A DNA stretch of 64,000 bases, taken from NCBI GenBank assembly GCA_902627495.1, contig CACOJS010000004.1, positions 62,001-126,000 on the forward strand, in the 5' to 3' direction. The stretch is from Hydrogenophilales bacterium. GTDB taxonomy: Bacteria; Pseudomonadota; Gammaproteobacteria; Burkholderiales; Eutrophovitaceae. Position numbers and translations under genes: made by a program. Under the pieces are notes generated by a model. The model searched no databases, was not told the DNA's origin, and saw nothing but the letters and a program-made list of their open reading frames with translations. The number at the start of each line of letters is the position of its first letter. The first letter of the stretch is position 1. This document shows, piece by piece, positions 35,492-44,197 of this stretch.

Positions 35492-35947
35492 ATGCATACT
35501 TTTGACTTTAGCCCTATTTACCGCAGTACAATTGGATTTGATAGATTAGCGAACATCGTTAGTAAAAATCAGTCTGCAAACGAAGCCAAACTGAGCTATC
35601 CTCCGTACAATATCACATCATCAGAGAAAGGAGATTATACGATAACACTAGCTGTTGCCGGCTTTAGTGCTGACGAATTAGACCTACAAGTAGAAGATGG
35701 GACCCTTACGGTAAAAGGCAAAAAAAATAATACTTCCCCTAATACTAACTATCTCTACCAGGGCATTGCTTTCCGATCATTTAGAAAAAGATTTGAATTA
35801 GCCGAATACGTTAGAGTAAATGATGCGAGACTGCAGGATGGACTTTTAAGTGTAACCCTCGTCAGAGAAATCCCAGATGCCTTAAAGCCAAAAAAGATTA
35901 ATATTCACACCGATCAGCAGTCAGAGAAAAAACTCAATTCCCATTAA
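35492..35947 (+). CDS. ibpA: Small heat-shock protein, Hsp20/IbpA family
   Basis: 151 residues. N-terminal FDFSPIYRSTIGFDRLANI is the IbpA-type start; the alpha-crystallin domain runs from about residue 36 (YPPYNITSSEKGDYTITLAVAGF) to about 130 (ARLQDGLLSVTL). It holds unfolding proteins in a refoldable state in the cytosol. Upstream lie a sigma-32-type promoter and a ROSE-like thermometer, so it appears controlled at both transcription and translation. A strong hairpin ends the transcript. Confidence 0.95.
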   Translation: MHTFDFSPIYRSTIGFDRLANIVSKNQSANEAKLSYPPYNITSSEKGDYTITLAVAGFSADELDLQVEDGTLTVKGKKNNTSPNTNYLYQGIAFRSFRKRFELAEYVRVNDARLQDGLLSVTLVREIPDALKPKKINIHTDQQSEKKLNSH

Positions 35948-35957
35948 ACCAACCTCT

Positions 35958-35985
35958 AGTAAGACCTCAATTTTGAGGTCTTACT
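35958..35985. terminator. Perfect terminator-like hairpin between convergent genes
   Basis: AGTAAGACCTCAA (35958-35970) is exactly inverted at 35973-35985. It sits between the Hsp20 stop and the stop of the convergent gene at 35993, so it can serve both. There is no long T-run on either side. Confidence 0.75.
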
Positions 35986-35992
35986 GACCAAA

Positions 35993-36460
35993 TCATCTTA
36001 GCTCCTTATTTTCAATACAAGACGACTTCGAAGTTTTACCATTAGTCTTCCAAATAACATCACCAGATAGCTTATCGATATGGATATGATTTTCTGGCCA
36101 AACAAGGTCAGCTGTATCTTGTGAAATTTTCTCCAGTCTAACTTTTTTTATATGCTTAATCGCACTATCTCTAAAATTCCCAGTCTCCAAAAAATCAGGG
36201 TTTAATAAAACAGCTGAACAATAACTCTTTCCTGTTACCCCATCGCATAAAAGATTTAAAACTCTGGCACGAGAATAGCCCGGGGGGTTAATCAGGATGT
36301 GTATGTCAACAAAATTTTTTTCTTTTTTTACTGCACAGTCAGAGGAAAGGTAAGTTTTATTTTCATTAGCCATACTAGATTGCCCGAAAACAATACAAAG
36401 AGAACCAATTAATATTAAATAAATCTCGGCATAAGATACGTTGTATTTCCTTTTGTGCAT
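35993..36460 (-). CDS. Secreted hypothetical protein with cysteines
   Basis: 155 residues. N-terminal hydrophobic segment IYLILIGSLCIVFG followed by a likely cleavage site near SMA and a mature region with four Cys (SSDCAVKKE, NLLCDGVTGKSYC, SSCIENK). The pattern suggests disulfides in the periplasm. No family recognised. AGGAGA lies about 10 bases before the ATG. It overlaps none of its neighbours and is convergent with the Hsp20 gene. Confidence 0.72.
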   Translation of the reverse strand: MHKRKYNVSYAEIYLILIGSLCIVFGQSSMANENKTYLSSDCAVKKEKNFVDIHILINPPGYSRARVLNLLCDGVTGKSYCSAVLLNPDFLETGNFRDSAIKHIKKVRLEKISQDTADLVWPENHIHIDKLSGDVIWKTNGKTSKSSCIENKELR

Positions 36461-36604
36461 ATCAGCACTCTCCTAACTTTTTTTCTCATATTTGACATCT
36501 AGAACCACAAACATTAGAAACATTATAAATATACTAGAACCTTAGTTGTCGCAGTCTTTCTTCGAGTTTTTCTGCGACGACACCAGGGTTCATAGTCTAG
36601 ATAA

Positions 36605-37840
36605 TTAGGCTTCCAATATATAAACCCCTCCTTTAATCCAATCATCACCCTCTTTTCTAACCCTTTGGAGCGAAAAACTTGTCCTGCAAAAATTATATCT
36701 ATTAGATAGCTTATTTATGTAGTTCTCCGAGTGGGCATACCGACCACTGGGCAATAATTCATATGAATCACCCTCAGCATGTTCAGTAGAGAAGACGAAT
36801 AATGCTTTTCTATTGGAGAGACGCCTGATCGATGAAAAGATATCTTCTAGGTCACCAACATAAATAAAAACATCTGCGGATACAAAAAAATCAAACCTAT
36901 CATGACGTTCATTCAAGATTTCATTAAGCTCTCCAAGGACAAGCTCATTATAAACTTTTTTTCTTTTCGAAATTTCCAGCATCTTGGGTGAGATATCGAT
37001 ACCAACTATCTCAGGGATTCTATCCGAAAAAACAGTACCACAAATACCAGTACCGCAGCCCAAATCAAGTCCCCTATCCATCTTCCAATCCGGATATACA
37101 CTATCCACTGAATCTCGGAGTATTGAAGGAATCTGATACCCTAAGTCGCCCACTAAATGAGAGTCAAATTTAGGGGCGTATTCATCAAAAATCTCTTTAA
37201 CAAACTCGTTTGGAGGGTGTTTAGTAGTTTTACCAAGAGCTGCGTTTAGATTGTGTCTGGTTGCTTCTTCTTCTGGGGCCAGCCTTAAAGCCATCTGGTA
37301 ATTTAAAATAGCCTCTTTGGTTTTACCAATATCTTTGTATAAATTCCCAAGGTTAATGTAGGCCTCTACCATTTGAGGATCAATTTCCAGAGCTCTTTTG
37401 AAATTTTTAATAGCTGCTTTGTTATTACCTAAATCAACTTTGATGTTTCCGATATTATTAAAAGCAGCGGCTAATGTCGGCTCATTTTTAATAGCTCTCT
37501 TGTAACATTTTATCGCCCCGTCTAGATCTCCATCTTCATGCTTTAAGTTGCCAATATTATTATGTGCATCTGCATAGGATGGATCCACTAATAAGGCTGC
37601 TTTATAACTCCTCATAGCCTCACCTAAATTTCCCTCTTTTTCTAGAACTAGCCCTAATTCGTTGTGGGTCCCTGGGCAAGTAGGATCAATCAGTATAGCT
37701 TTCTCGAAAAAGGTTTTAGCCTCTAAACTTCTCCCCATTTCAAGATAAAGGTCAGCTAACTCCACGCACTCATCAAAAGCTTCCGGATCTTTTTCAATGG
37801 CCTTCAAGTGAGATTTGATACGACGATCAATATTTTTCAT
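36605..37840 (-). CDS. TPR-repeat protein with C-terminal SAM-dependent methyltransferase domain
   Basis: 411 residues. About six TPR units occupy residues 10-205 (for example AHNNIGNLKHEDGDLDGAI and AYINLGNLYKDIGKTKEAI). A class I methyltransferase domain follows: LDLGCGTGICGTVF binds SAM, EIVGIDISPKMLEIS and FVSADVFIYVGDLE complete the Rossmann core. The TPR part probably binds the substrate protein or a partner. Substrate unknown. It ends 140 bases before a minus-strand secreted protein gene. Confidence 0.9.
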   Translation of the reverse strand: MKNIDRRIKSHLKAIEKDPEAFDECVELADLYLEMGRSLEAKTFFEKAILIDPTCPGTHNELGLVLEKEGNLGEAMRSYKAALLVDPSYADAHNNIGNLKHEDGDLDGAIKCYKRAIKNEPTLAAAFNNIGNIKVDLGNNKAAIKNFKRALEIDPQMVEAYINLGNLYKDIGKTKEAILNYQMALRLAPEEEATRHNLNAALGKTTKHPPNEFVKEIFDEYAPKFDSHLVGDLGYQIPSILRDSVDSVYPDWKMDRGLDLGCGTGICGTVFSDRIPEIVGIDISPKMLEISKRKKVYNELVLGELNEILNERHDRFDFFVSADVFIYVGDLEDIFSSIRRLSNRKALFVFSTEHAEGDSYELLPSGRYAHSENYINKLSNRYNFCRTSFSLQRVRKEGDDWIKGGVYILEA

Positions 37841-37892
37841 TTTTTGATCACAATTTAATACCTGAAGTTACTCATACATTGAAGATTGCTAC

Positions 37893-39062
37893 TCACCCCA
37901 TCAGTTGCGATCTTACTAATTGACACCAAAACTTAACTCCATGGGGTATCACGTCATCGTTAAAATCATATTGAGGGTTGTGGACCATGCAGGAACCAAC
38001 CCCATCACCATTACCTATAAACACATAAGCACCTGGCTTTTCTGCCAAGATGGCGGCAAAATCCTCTGATCCCATGACAGGGTTTATATTGAGTATCACG
38101 TTTTTCTTGCCCACGATTTCCGAAGCGGTTGATACAACTTTCTCAACATCACAGGAATGATTAACTAAAACTGGACACACCTCTTTATAAGTTATTTTAC
38201 AAATGGCTCCTAAACTATTGCATATCCCTTTTACTATTTGCTCGATCTTTTCTCTAACCTTTACGCGATTTTCTGGGCTGAGCGATCTCACTGCACCCTT
38301 CAATAAAACTTCATTAGGAATGACATTATAAGAAGGCTCGCCACCACTAATATGCGTAACACTGATTACAACCGACTGCAACGGATCTACGGCTCTGCTA
38401 ACTATTGACTGGAGGCTTGTAACTACTTGAGAGGCTACCATTATTGGATCTACCCCTGTGTGCGGAAGAGCCCCATGCCCACCTACTCCTTCAATACATA
38501 CATCAAACTTATCAAAAGAGGCCATCATCGGTCCGTCACAGATTGCAAACTTCCCCACTGGTAATCCAGGCCAATTGTGCATACCATAATAGGCGTCAGC
38601 TGGTGCAATATCAAAAAGTCCATCATCGATCATTCTGTAAGCACCATCAAGATGTTCCTCCGCAGGCTGAAAAATAAAATAGACTGTCCCATCAAAACCT
38701 ACTGATCTAGCCAACAGCTTAGCTGCTCCTAGGAGCATTGCAGTATGGCCATCATGCCCACAGGCATGCATTTTTTTTCGAACCACTGATTTATATGGTA
38801 GGTCATTTTCCTCCGACAACGGTAAAGCATCCATGTCTGCTCTTAGTGCAATCGATCTCTCACCGTTGCCCTTACGTAAAACACCAACTACCCCCGTGCC
38901 TCCGATACCCTTTAAAACTTTTAATCCCGATTTCTGTAAAACATCAATAACAAGCTGTGAAGTGCGCTCTTCTTCATAAGCCAGCTCTGGATGACGATGA
39001 ATATCATGCCTCCACCCTCGGACCTCCAAATTTAAATCCTCTACCACCTCTACAGCCGTCAT
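37893..39062 (-). CDS. M20 family amidohydrolase (hippurate hydrolase/IAA-amino-acid hydrolase type)
   Basis: 389 residues. RHDIHRHPELAYEE, the metal-binding HACGHDGHTAMLLG, FQPAEEHLDGA, YGMHNWPGLPVG and GSEDFA near the C-terminus are the signature blocks; MVHNPQYDFND carries the last His. The enzyme cleaves N-acyl amino acids using one or two metal ions in the cytosol. GGAGG lies 8 bases before the ATG. It follows a VOC protein and a hydratase gene on the same strand with gaps of 50 and 9 bases, suggesting an operon for an N-acyl or aromatic compound. Confidence 0.93.
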   Translation of the reverse strand: MTAVEVVEDLNLEVRGWRHDIHRHPELAYEEERTSQLVIDVLQKSGLKVLKGIGGTGVVGVLRKGNGERSIALRADMDALPLSEENDLPYKSVVRKKMHACGHDGHTAMLLGAAKLLARSVGFDGTVYFIFQPAEEHLDGAYRMIDDGLFDIAPADAYYGMHNWPGLPVGKFAICDGPMMASFDKFDVCIEGVGGHGALPHTGVDPIMVASQVVTSLQSIVSRAVDPLQSVVISVTHISGGEPSYNVIPNEVLLKGAVRSLSPENRVKVREKIEQIVKGICNSLGAICKITYKEVCPVLVNHSCDVEKVVSTASEIVGKKNVILNINPVMGSEDFAAILAEKPGAYVFIGNGDGVGSCMVHNPQYDFNDDVIPHGVKFWCQLVRSQLMG

Positions 39063-39112
39063 AAAAAAAACCTCCTATTGACCTCTAACCTTCAACAGTT
39101 TTGCTTTAACAC

Positions 39113-39913
39113 TCAAATGTGATTTTTTCGTTCCGTTAAATTAAAACGGATACCACCAATACAAACCTTGTTATTGTCACCTAATAACCTTTCCTTATCA
39201 GCACGCTCGAGAACCCTGTCTACCGCAATCACTTCGAGGTCAATTTCTGACAAACCCTCACCCCTACCATCACTTAAGTTAACAAAGTACAAATCAGCAT
39301 TCAAAAAAGGCAAAAATAGCTGACCCTCTCGATTGCCAAGCGGTATCCCGCTAACTTTGCTCCATTGATTTCCCAGCTGCTCAGGGTTAGAACTCTGTAT
39401 TCTTACCCCCCTCACTTTCCTTGCCGAGCCAACATGGTGATCATCAGTCCAACCTAATCCGCCGGCCGGATGCCAACTACCTATAAAATTTTCATTAATG
39501 TCCCAATCTACCTCGAAAAATGCTCCACCCATGTCTCTTGGGTGCAATTGCATACAATAGAATTCATCTGTTTTCGATTCCCAAGCAACTCGAACTCCAG
39601 CGTTTTTAGCATTATTCCTAACAGCTTTTTGCACATTCTGAGCATCTGCCTGGCATATCACCATGTATCCACCATCTCCATCCCTCCGTTTCAGGTAGCG
39701 ACTCGCAGCTGTGTTCTCTGTTATTGGAGCGACAATTTCTAGGAAGTCTGTACCTATTGGTATCAGCACATTACGCAAACCAAACTCTTTAACACTGGGA
39801 TCGGTGTAACATGGCCTTACTTCAAAGACTTTCTTTAATCCTTCCAATACAGGTTCTAATTTTAAAGCAACCATGCAAATTTGACGAAGATGGATTCCAA
39901 TTTTATTTTTCAT
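39113..39913 (-). CDS. VOC (glyoxalase-like) family protein
   Basis: 266 residues with two VOC-like modules. GIHLRQICMVALKLEPVLEGL, FGLRNVLIPIGTDFLEIVAP and MGGAFFEVDWD resemble the paired beta-alpha-beta-beta-beta units of Glyoxalase_3-like proteins. Metal ligands cannot be fixed with certainty. Sits between the hydratase and the amidohydrolase in a probable catabolic operon. Isomerase, lyase or dioxygenase activity are all possible. Confidence 0.8.
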   Translation of the reverse strand: MKNKIGIHLRQICMVALKLEPVLEGLKKVFEVRPCYTDPSVKEFGLRNVLIPIGTDFLEIVAPITENTAASRYLKRRDGDGGYMVICQADAQNVQKAVRNNAKNAGVRVAWESKTDEFYCMQLHPRDMGGAFFEVDWDINENFIGSWHPAGGLGWTDDHHVGSARKVRGVRIQSSNPEQLGNQWSKVSGIPLGNREGQLFLPFLNADLYFVNLSDGRGEGLSEIDLEVIAVDRVLERADKERLLGDNNKVCIGGIRFNLTERKNHI

Positions 39914-39922
39914 CTAGTCGCT

Positions 39923-40756
39923 CTAGTGACCTTTAAATGAGGGTTGTCTTTTCTCGGCAAAGGCTATCGCCGCATTTTTGTGATCATGGGTCTCAAAACA
40001 GCTAATATGATGAGTAGCTTCCAGATCCATACAATCTAATAGGTCGCCACTACTTACCGCCCTATTTAAATTTTCTTTCATGTGCCGATAAGCAACTGAC
40101 GGCCCCTCAGCCAAACGTCTGGCTATATTCATGGCTTTTTCCTGTACTTGATCATCGGGGCAAACCCAATTTACCAGGCCTAGCGACAGGGCTTCATGGG
40201 CATCAATTCGATCAGATAAAAAATACAATTCGCTCGCTTTAGCTTTCCCTACCAGCCGACTCAAAAGAAACGTGCCACCGTAATCGCCAGAAAGCCCAAC
40301 TTTTGCAAAAGCTGTCGTTAAAATGCCTTTCTCCGAAATCAACCGTAAATCACAAGCCAGTGCTAAAGATAATCCCGCCCCGGCGGCCGCACCAGGCAGC
40401 ACTGCCATCGTGGGCTTTGGCATACTATAGAGCCTTCCTGAGGTATTTCTTTGGGATAACCGCTGATTGTGAATTTTGGCATCTGTACTTACTTGTTCTC
40501 CCGCATCCCCAGTTGCTTCTTTTGCAAAAGCCTTTACGTCCCCTCCAGAACAAAAAGCTGCACCAGCACCGGTTAACACTACGCATTTAACTTTAGGATT
40601 AGCTTCTGCCCTACCCAACAAAACGTTCATCGCTGAGAGCATCTCTAAAGTGAGAGCATTCTTTGCCTTTGGCCTGTTCATAGTTAAAATCAACACCCCA
40701 TCGAGCAATTCAGCCAAAAGAGTATCCGTATTCGTTTCAATTTTACCGTATTCCAC
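39923..40756 (-). CDS. Enoyl-CoA hydratase/isomerase family, PaaG-like
   Basis: 277 residues starting at GTG with AGGA upstream. The crotonase fold is clear (LTMNRPKAKNALTLEML, VVLTGAGAAFCSGGDVKAF, PGAAAGAGLSLALACD). Both classical hydratase glutamates are missing: the first position is Ser, the second Phe. An Asp in GLSGDYGGTFLL matches the catalytic Asp of PaaG-type isomerases. It therefore probably isomerises an enoyl- or epoxy-CoA and does not add water. First gene of a three-gene minus-strand operon. Confidence 0.9.
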   Translation of the reverse strand: MEYGKIETNTDTLLAELLDGVLILTMNRPKAKNALTLEMLSAMNVLLGRAEANPKVKCVVLTGAGAAFCSGGDVKAFAKEATGDAGEQVSTDAKIHNQRLSQRNTSGRLYSMPKPTMAVLPGAAAGAGLSLALACDLRLISEKGILTTAFAKVGLSGDYGGTFLLSRLVGKAKASELYFLSDRIDAHEALSLGLVNWVCPDDQVQEKAMNIARRLAEGPSVAYRHMKENLNRAVSSGDLLDCMDLEATHHISCFETHDHKNAAIAFAEKRQPSFKGH

Positions 40757-40866
40757 TTGTCTTCCTCACTCTGATTATTTTATCTGGCCTCACACTATTC
40801 AGTAATTGATAAATCAATTATATTCAATGTAACACTATATTATAAATTCACAAGGAAAAATACATC

Positions 40867-41706
40867 ATGATTTACGAAGACGTTGTGTATGAAAAAAAAG
40901 AAAAAATCGGTGTTATTACTCTCAATAGACCTGAAAAATTGAACGCCTGGACAGAGGCTATGGAAATCAGTGTGCACCAAATCATGACAGAGGCAAATCA
41001 AGACTCAGATATATCAGCAATTATTCTTACAGGAAAGGGAAGAGGCTTTTGTGCCGGAGCAGATATGGGGCGCCTTACTGATCTTCAGGATGATTCCCAA
41101 AGATCCACCAGAGGATCTGACAGTACACGGGCAGTTAATAACAAAATTACAGAGGGTCTCAGTCTGCCCGGAGATTTTTCAATGAGATACACATACTTTC
41201 CCACTGTAGCAAAACCAATAATAGCGGCAATTAATGGGCCAGTAGCAGGGCTAGGTCTAATTATGTCATTATATTGTGATATTCGCTTTGCATCAGACCT
41301 TGCAGTATTCTCGACGGCTTTCTCTCGGAGAGGTTTGATTGCTGAACATGGAATATCGTGGATACTTCCTAGACTAGTTGGACATGCAAATGCACTAGAC
41401 TTGCTTTTTTCAGCCAGAAAAATCAATGCCGTTGATGCAAAAAAAATGGGTCTGGTAAATGATGTATTCCCGGCGGATAACTTTATGGAATGTGTTTTTA
41501 GCTATGTAAGAGATCTAGTAAATCTGTCATCACCTCGATCTATTAGGATTATGAAACAACAGGTATACTCAGCCATGATGCAACACTTAGAGCAGTCAGT
41601 TCTAGTTGCCAACAGCGAAATGCCAGCAAGCTTTGAGTCAGATGATTTTAAAGAAGGGGTTGCACATTTTGTTGAAAAACGGGAACCTCGGTTTACTGGA
41701 AATTAA
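40867..41706 (+). CDS. Enoyl-CoA hydratase/isomerase family protein
   Basis: 279 residues. ITLNRPEKLNAW, IILTGKGRGFCAGADMGRL and NGPVAGLGLIMSLYCDIRFAS show the crotonase fold. GLIAEHGISWILPRLVG places a Glu in the PaaG Asp-like position. This subfamily is common beside CoA-ligases and oxygenases. It faces away from the PaaG-like gene, with a shared 110-base promoter region, and heads a plus-strand set with dienelactone hydrolase, Baeyer-Villiger monooxygenase and aldo/keto reductase genes. Confidence 0.9.
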   Translation: MIYEDVVYEKKEKIGVITLNRPEKLNAWTEAMEISVHQIMTEANQDSDISAIILTGKGRGFCAGADMGRLTDLQDDSQRSTRGSDSTRAVNNKITEGLSLPGDFSMRYTYFPTVAKPIIAAINGPVAGLGLIMSLYCDIRFASDLAVFSTAFSRRGLIAEHGISWILPRLVGHANALDLLFSARKINAVDAKKMGLVNDVFPADNFMECVFSYVRDLVNLSSPRSIRIMKQQVYSAMMQHLEQSVLVANSEMPASFESDDFKEGVAHFVEKREPRFTGN

Positions 41707-41774
41707 ATGCGTGTGAGGATTATATAAATCAAAAGAATATGTGCGATGATTTTTAAATATGAAAAGGTTAAAAA

Positions 41775-42509
41775 ATGATTGAAAAAAACCAAAATATAAT
41801 AACACCTGACGGTGAGATGAATACCTTTATTGTCCATCCTGATGAAGGACAACCACACCCGGTTGTTCTGTTCTTGATGGACGCGCCGGGAAAGCGCGAA
41901 GAATTGCACGATATGGCACGTAGGATTGCAACGGCGGGTTATTTTGTGCTACTTCCTGACCTGTATTATCGTGTGGCACCCGGATTTAAGATTGATGGTA
42001 CTGAACAGAGTCGAGAAATTATGTATAAGCATATGAAGTCTTTGAAAAACGCGATGGTTGTAAATGACTGCAAAATGATGCTTGATTACGCTCAAGACAA
42101 TCCAGCGGCGAAAGGAGGTCCTGTCGGCTGTGTTGGCTATTGCATGAGTGGCCCATTCGCCTTTGCAGCAGCTGCCCACCTAGGTGAGCGTATCAAAGCA
42201 GCTGCATCTTTTCACGGCGTTTCATTGTTCAGCGATCAAAGTGACTCCCCCCACCTAGACGCTCAAAAAATACAGGGAGAGATTTACTTTGGTTATGCCG
42301 AGAAGGATGAACATGCCCCACAAGAAATGATTGATGGCCTCCAACATTATCTTGCAAAAACATCGATTAATTACAGGTTAGAACTGTATCCTGGCACAGG
42401 CCATGGTTTTGTTTTTCCCAAACGTACTGGTTTTTATCATAAACCATCGGCAGAAAAACACTGGGAGAGGCTATTAAGCTTGTTTGAACGAAACCTGAAA
42501 CTTCGCTAA
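41775..42509 (+). CDS. Dienelactone hydrolase family protein
   Basis: 244 residues, alpha/beta hydrolase fold. Catalytic triad: Cys123 in GYCMSG (nucleophile elbow), Asp in YAEKDEHAP and His in GTGHGF. PVVLFLMDAPGKREEL supplies the oxyanion region. It opens lactones or enol-lactones. Located 18 bases before a Baeyer-Villiger monooxygenase gene, a natural partner because that enzyme makes esters or lactones from ketones. The ATG has a weak AAAAGG site. Confidence 0.92.
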   Translation: MIEKNQNIITPDGEMNTFIVHPDEGQPHPVVLFLMDAPGKREELHDMARRIATAGYFVLLPDLYYRVAPGFKIDGTEQSREIMYKHMKSLKNAMVVNDCKMMLDYAQDNPAAKGGPVGCVGYCMSGPFAFAAAAHLGERIKAAASFHGVSLFSDQSDSPHLDAQKIQGEIYFGYAEKDEHAPQEMIDGLQHYLAKTSINYRLELYPGTGHGFVFPKRTGFYHKPSAEKHWERLLSLFERNLKLR

Positions 42510-42527
42510 ATACAAAGCTACTAAAAA

Positions 42528-44156
42528 ATGACAAAAACAGTATCAAACAGGGACTCCAAGACAAATCATTTTGACATAATAGTTATAGGGGCTGGACTAG
42601 GAGGGCTTTACACACTCCACAAAATGCTCGGACAGGGTTACAACGTGATAGCTGTGGAACAGGGGAAACGAATTGGAGGAACTTGGTTTTGGAATCAATA
42701 TCCAGGCTGCAGGTGTGATGTCGAATCGCTAGAATACTCTTATTCTTTCTCCGAAGAACTTCAGCAGGAATGGCATTGGCCAGAAAAATATAGCAAACAA
42801 ACTGATATTTTGAAATATATAAACCATGTTGCTGACCGCTTTTCCCTCAAGCAAAAAATAGTACTTAATACTAAAATAATTGATGCCAGATATGACCAAA
42901 TCGACAATATTTGGCGACTAAGATCGAGTAAAAATGACAGCTATAGCTGTGATTTTTGCATCATGGCAACCGGAAACTTGTCAGTCCCCAACCCGCCAAA
43001 GTTCCCGAGGCTTGAGGAATTTCGCGGAGATTCGTATCACACCGGTTTATGGCCGTCAAAACACATTGACTTTTCAAACAAAAGAGTCGGATTGATTGGG
43101 ACTGGTTCTAGCGGGGTACAAGCATCAACCGAAATTGCTAAAAACGCGAAGCACCTATACGTCTTCCAAAGAACAGCTAATTTTAGTTTGCCAGCTAGAA
43201 ATAAGCCGAGTGATCCGCGGACAGTAGAGGCTCACAAAAGAGAATATGAGAAGAAAAGGCAAGCTGCATTTGCGACACCGTTTGGTATTTCAGGATACCC
43301 ACCCCCCACAAAATCAGCACTGGAGGTTAATGATCAAATTCGGAATCAAATTTTTGAAGAAAAATGGCTAGAAGGAGGGACCATTTCATTCCTCTATAGC
43401 TTTACGGATCTATTAACCAATCAAACCGCTAATGATTATGCTAGTGAATTTGTAAGGAAAAAAATCCGAAAAATTGTCAAAGATCCAAAAACGGCGGAAT
43501 TGTTGTGTCCTCACAGCCACCCAATAGGAACAAAAAGATTGATATTAGATTCTGGATACTATGATATGTTTAACCAAGACAATGTACAACTCATTGATAT
43601 TAAAAATAACCCAATAACAGGCTTCACGGAAAACGGAATAATAGTGAAGGCCAAAGAATATTTACTAGACGCTATAGTCTTTGCAACGGGTTTTGATGCC
43701 ATGACCGGAGCCTTACACAACATTGATATCTATAATCACAGAGGAATTTCGCTAAAACAGAAATGGAAGGAAGGACCCCTAACATATCTCGGTCTCATGA
43801 CCGCTGATTTTCCAAATTTTTTTATGATCACTGGACCTCAAAGTCCTGGGGTTAAAAGCAATATGATCCTTTCTATCGAACAGCATGTCAACTGGGTAGC
43901 TCAATGCTTAGAGACAATGAGGAAAAGTGGTAAAAGGACTATTAATGCTAAGGAAACGTCCGAAAAGTCTTGGGTAAATCACTGCAAAGAGGTTGCAGAT
44001 AAAACTCTTTATCCACTTGGAAATTCCTGGTACCAAGGCGCAAATATTCCAGGTAAAAAAAAGGTTTTTATGCCGTACATTGGAGGCGTCCAAAAATACA
44101 AGAATATATGCGATGAAATTGTGCGCCAAGGATATCCAGGCTTTCATCTCTCATAG
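42528..44156 (+). CDS. Type I Baeyer-Villiger flavin monooxygenase
   Basis: 542 residues. Two dinucleotide-binding motifs (GAGLGG at 21-26 for FAD, GTGSSG at 191-196 for NADPH) flank the diagnostic type I fingerprint FRGDSYHTGLWP at 165-176. GGTWFWNQYPGCRCDVES is the active-site region of cyclohexanone/phenylacetone monooxygenases. Inserts one oxygen beside a ketone to give an ester or lactone. Its neighbours, a lactone hydrolase and reductase, suggest catabolism of a cyclic or aryl ketone. Confidence 0.93.
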   Translation: MTKTVSNRDSKTNHFDIIVIGAGLGGLYTLHKMLGQGYNVIAVEQGKRIGGTWFWNQYPGCRCDVESLEYSYSFSEELQQEWHWPEKYSKQTDILKYINHVADRFSLKQKIVLNTKIIDARYDQIDNIWRLRSSKNDSYSCDFCIMATGNLSVPNPPKFPRLEEFRGDSYHTGLWPSKHIDFSNKRVGLIGTGSSGVQASTEIAKNAKHLYVFQRTANFSLPARNKPSDPRTVEAHKREYEKKRQAAFATPFGISGYPPPTKSALEVNDQIRNQIFEEKWLEGGTISFLYSFTDLLTNQTANDYASEFVRKKIRKIVKDPKTAELLCPHSHPIGTKRLILDSGYYDMFNQDNVQLIDIKNNPITGFTENGIIVKAKEYLLDAIVFATGFDAMTGALHNIDIYNHRGISLKQKWKEGPLTYLGLMTADFPNFFMITGPQSPGVKSNMILSIEQHVNWVAQCLETMRKSGKRTINAKETSEKSWVNHCKEVADKTLYPLGNSWYQGANIPGKKKVFMPYIGGVQKYKNICDEIVRQGYPGFHLS

Positions 44157-44197
44157 GTTTTAGTGCTAGTTTTAGAGATCACATATCGAGGTAAAAT

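Noticed and set aside
36540..36604. 19-codon minus-strand frame and a GTCGCAG/CTGCGAC stem between two genes
   Set aside because: The frame is too short and the 17-base loop makes the stem doubtful; neither can be supported as a gene or terminator.
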